Shown in pieces: positions 63,449 to 64,000 of a stretch of DNA of 64,000 bases (position 1 is its first letter; every line of letters begins with the position of its first letter). The translations under genes and the position numbers were made by a program. The notes under the pieces are model-generated. The model made no database searches and was not told the origin of the DNA. It saw only the letters and a list, made by a program, of their open reading frames with translations. The stretch comes from a bacterium (GTDB lineage Bacteria > Actinomycetota > Acidimicrobiia > Spongiisociales > Spongiisociaceae), in contig JAPPHZ010000029.1 in assembly GCA_028820935.1 (NCBI GenBank), positions 87,437 to 151,436 on the forward strand, in the 5' to 3' direction.

Positions 63449-64000
63449 CGGGTTCCTCCCGGCTGTCTCCTCCGGCGATAGCCGTCCATCGACGGGATGG
63501 CCTCCAGCAGCCTCCTCGTGTAGCCGTCTCGGGGATCCTCGAACACCTGCTCGGTGGGGCCCTCCTCCACGATCCGGCCGTCGAACATGACCATCACCCG
63601 CTTGCTGAGCTGCCGAACCACCCCCAGATCATGGCTGATGAGCACGTACGACATGCCCATCTCCCGCTGCAGGTCGATGAGCAGCTGCATCACCTGGCCG
63701 CGTACCGACACGTCGAGCGAGGAGGTGGGCTCGTCGAGGAAGACCAGCTTCGGGTGGGTGGCGATAGCCCGCCCGATTCCGACCCGTTGGCGCTGTCCTC
63801 CGCTGAGTTGACCGGGGTAGCGGTCGAGGTGGAAGCCACGGAGACCCACCATGGTCATGATGTCGTTGGCCCTTTCCTCCTGGTCCCCGTCCGACATCTT
63901 CAGATGTAGCTTCAAGGGTTCGGTGACGATATCGCGCACCGTCATGCGGGGATTGAGCGACGAGTTGGGATCCTGGAAGACCATCTGCATGTTCCGGTAG
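63445..64000 (-). CDS. Peptide-type ABC transporter ATPase, OppF/DppF-like (5' part outside window)
   Basis: Only the C-terminal 185 or so residues are present; the reading frame is open to the window edge (Y-R-N before MQMVFQDP). Visible are the Q-loop [15 protein letters not shown], signature [15 protein letters not shown], Walker [13 protein letters not shown] and H-loop ISHDLGVV. Walker A must lie beyond 64000. It is probably the last transporter gene before the six-gene enzyme run to 59060. Confidence 0.92.
   Translation of the reverse strand, partial: YRNMQMVFQDPNSSLNPRMTVRDIVTEPLKLHLKMSDGDQEERANDIMTMVGLRGFHLDRYPGQLSGGQRQRVGIGRAIATHPKLVFLDEPTSSLDVSVRGQVMQLLIDLQREMGMSYVLISHDLGVVRQLSKRVMVMFDGRIVEEGPTEQVFEDPRDGYTRRLLEAIPSMDGYRRRRQPGGTR

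Overview
This 64 kb window is high-GC bacterial DNA with dense, mostly non-overlapping genes, frequent GTG/TTG starts and many 4-nt start/stop overlaps. The gene families (paired HyuA/HyuB, split glycine-decarboxylase-like subunits, a DUF885 protein, Val/Thr/Glu-rich stalked solute-binding lipoproteins, BMP-type nucleoside transport, VapBC, Mrr) suggest a heterotrophic actinobacterium, perhaps an Acidimicrobiia-like marine or soil lineage. That placement is inference; no rRNA or other marker gene is present. I saw no tRNA, rRNA, CRISPR array, transposase gene or prophage.

Layout. 0.2-9 kb: an AcoX-type kinase (minus), then a plus-strand cluster of a divergent GcvPA/GcvPB pair, a fused 2Fe-2S/FAD/BFD oxidoreductase, a dihydrodipicolinate-synthase-family lyase and a lambda-crystallin-type dehydrogenase. 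9-12 kb: an Asp/Glu racemase-family enzyme, an SDR and a DMT-like membrane protein. 12-19 kb: a signal-less solute-binding protein and a complete Dpp/Opp-type ABC transporter. 19-26.4 kb: hydantoinase/oxoprolinase HyuA, two tandem HyuB paralogues and a DUF885 metallopeptidase-like protein. 26.4-28.8 kb: TetR regulator, arsenite methyltransferase, cation transporter. 29-33.7 kb: a molybdenum hydroxylase operon (FAD, Fe-S and Mo subunits) with a COG0523 GTPase inside it. 33.7-37.4 kb: VapBC with a perfect palindromic operator, a candidate selenocysteine-containing redoxin, and a HExxH lipoprotein. 37.6-47.8 kb: a sugar-type ABC importer followed by MBL hydrolase, Gfo/Idh/MocA oxidoreductase, MlrC (M81), M20 peptidase, tartrate/malate-type dehydrogenase and an MFS transporter. 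47.9-49 kb: an Mrr-type restriction endonuclease. 49-56 kb: an amidohydrolase and a UbiD decarboxylase followed by a BMP-family nucleoside-type ABC transporter. 56-59 kb: an FAD-linked oxidase and a macrodomain protein with a small partner. 59-64 kb: a minus-strand operon running from an ABC ATPase (cut by the window edge) through two amidohydrolases, a TenA homologue, an MBL hydrolase and an NTF2-like protein.

Overall the region reads as a run of separate catabolic operons, several with their own importer, aimed at nitrogenous small molecules (amino acids, cyclic amides, peptides, purine-like heterocycles). The actual substrates cannot be read from sequence.

The strongest unusual signals are: (1) an in-frame TGA exactly at the catalytic-Cys position of a thioredoxin-fold protein (complement of 35308-35310), followed 20 nt later by the loop of a bacterial-SECIS-like hairpin; (2) a family of about 165-bp MITE-like repeats in four copies with inverted termini, TA flanks and a covarying internal hairpin; (3) a divergent P-protein pair embedded in a flavin/Fe-S/aldolase cluster; and (4) a transporter gene whose only well-placed start is CTG behind a perfect Shine-Dalgarno.
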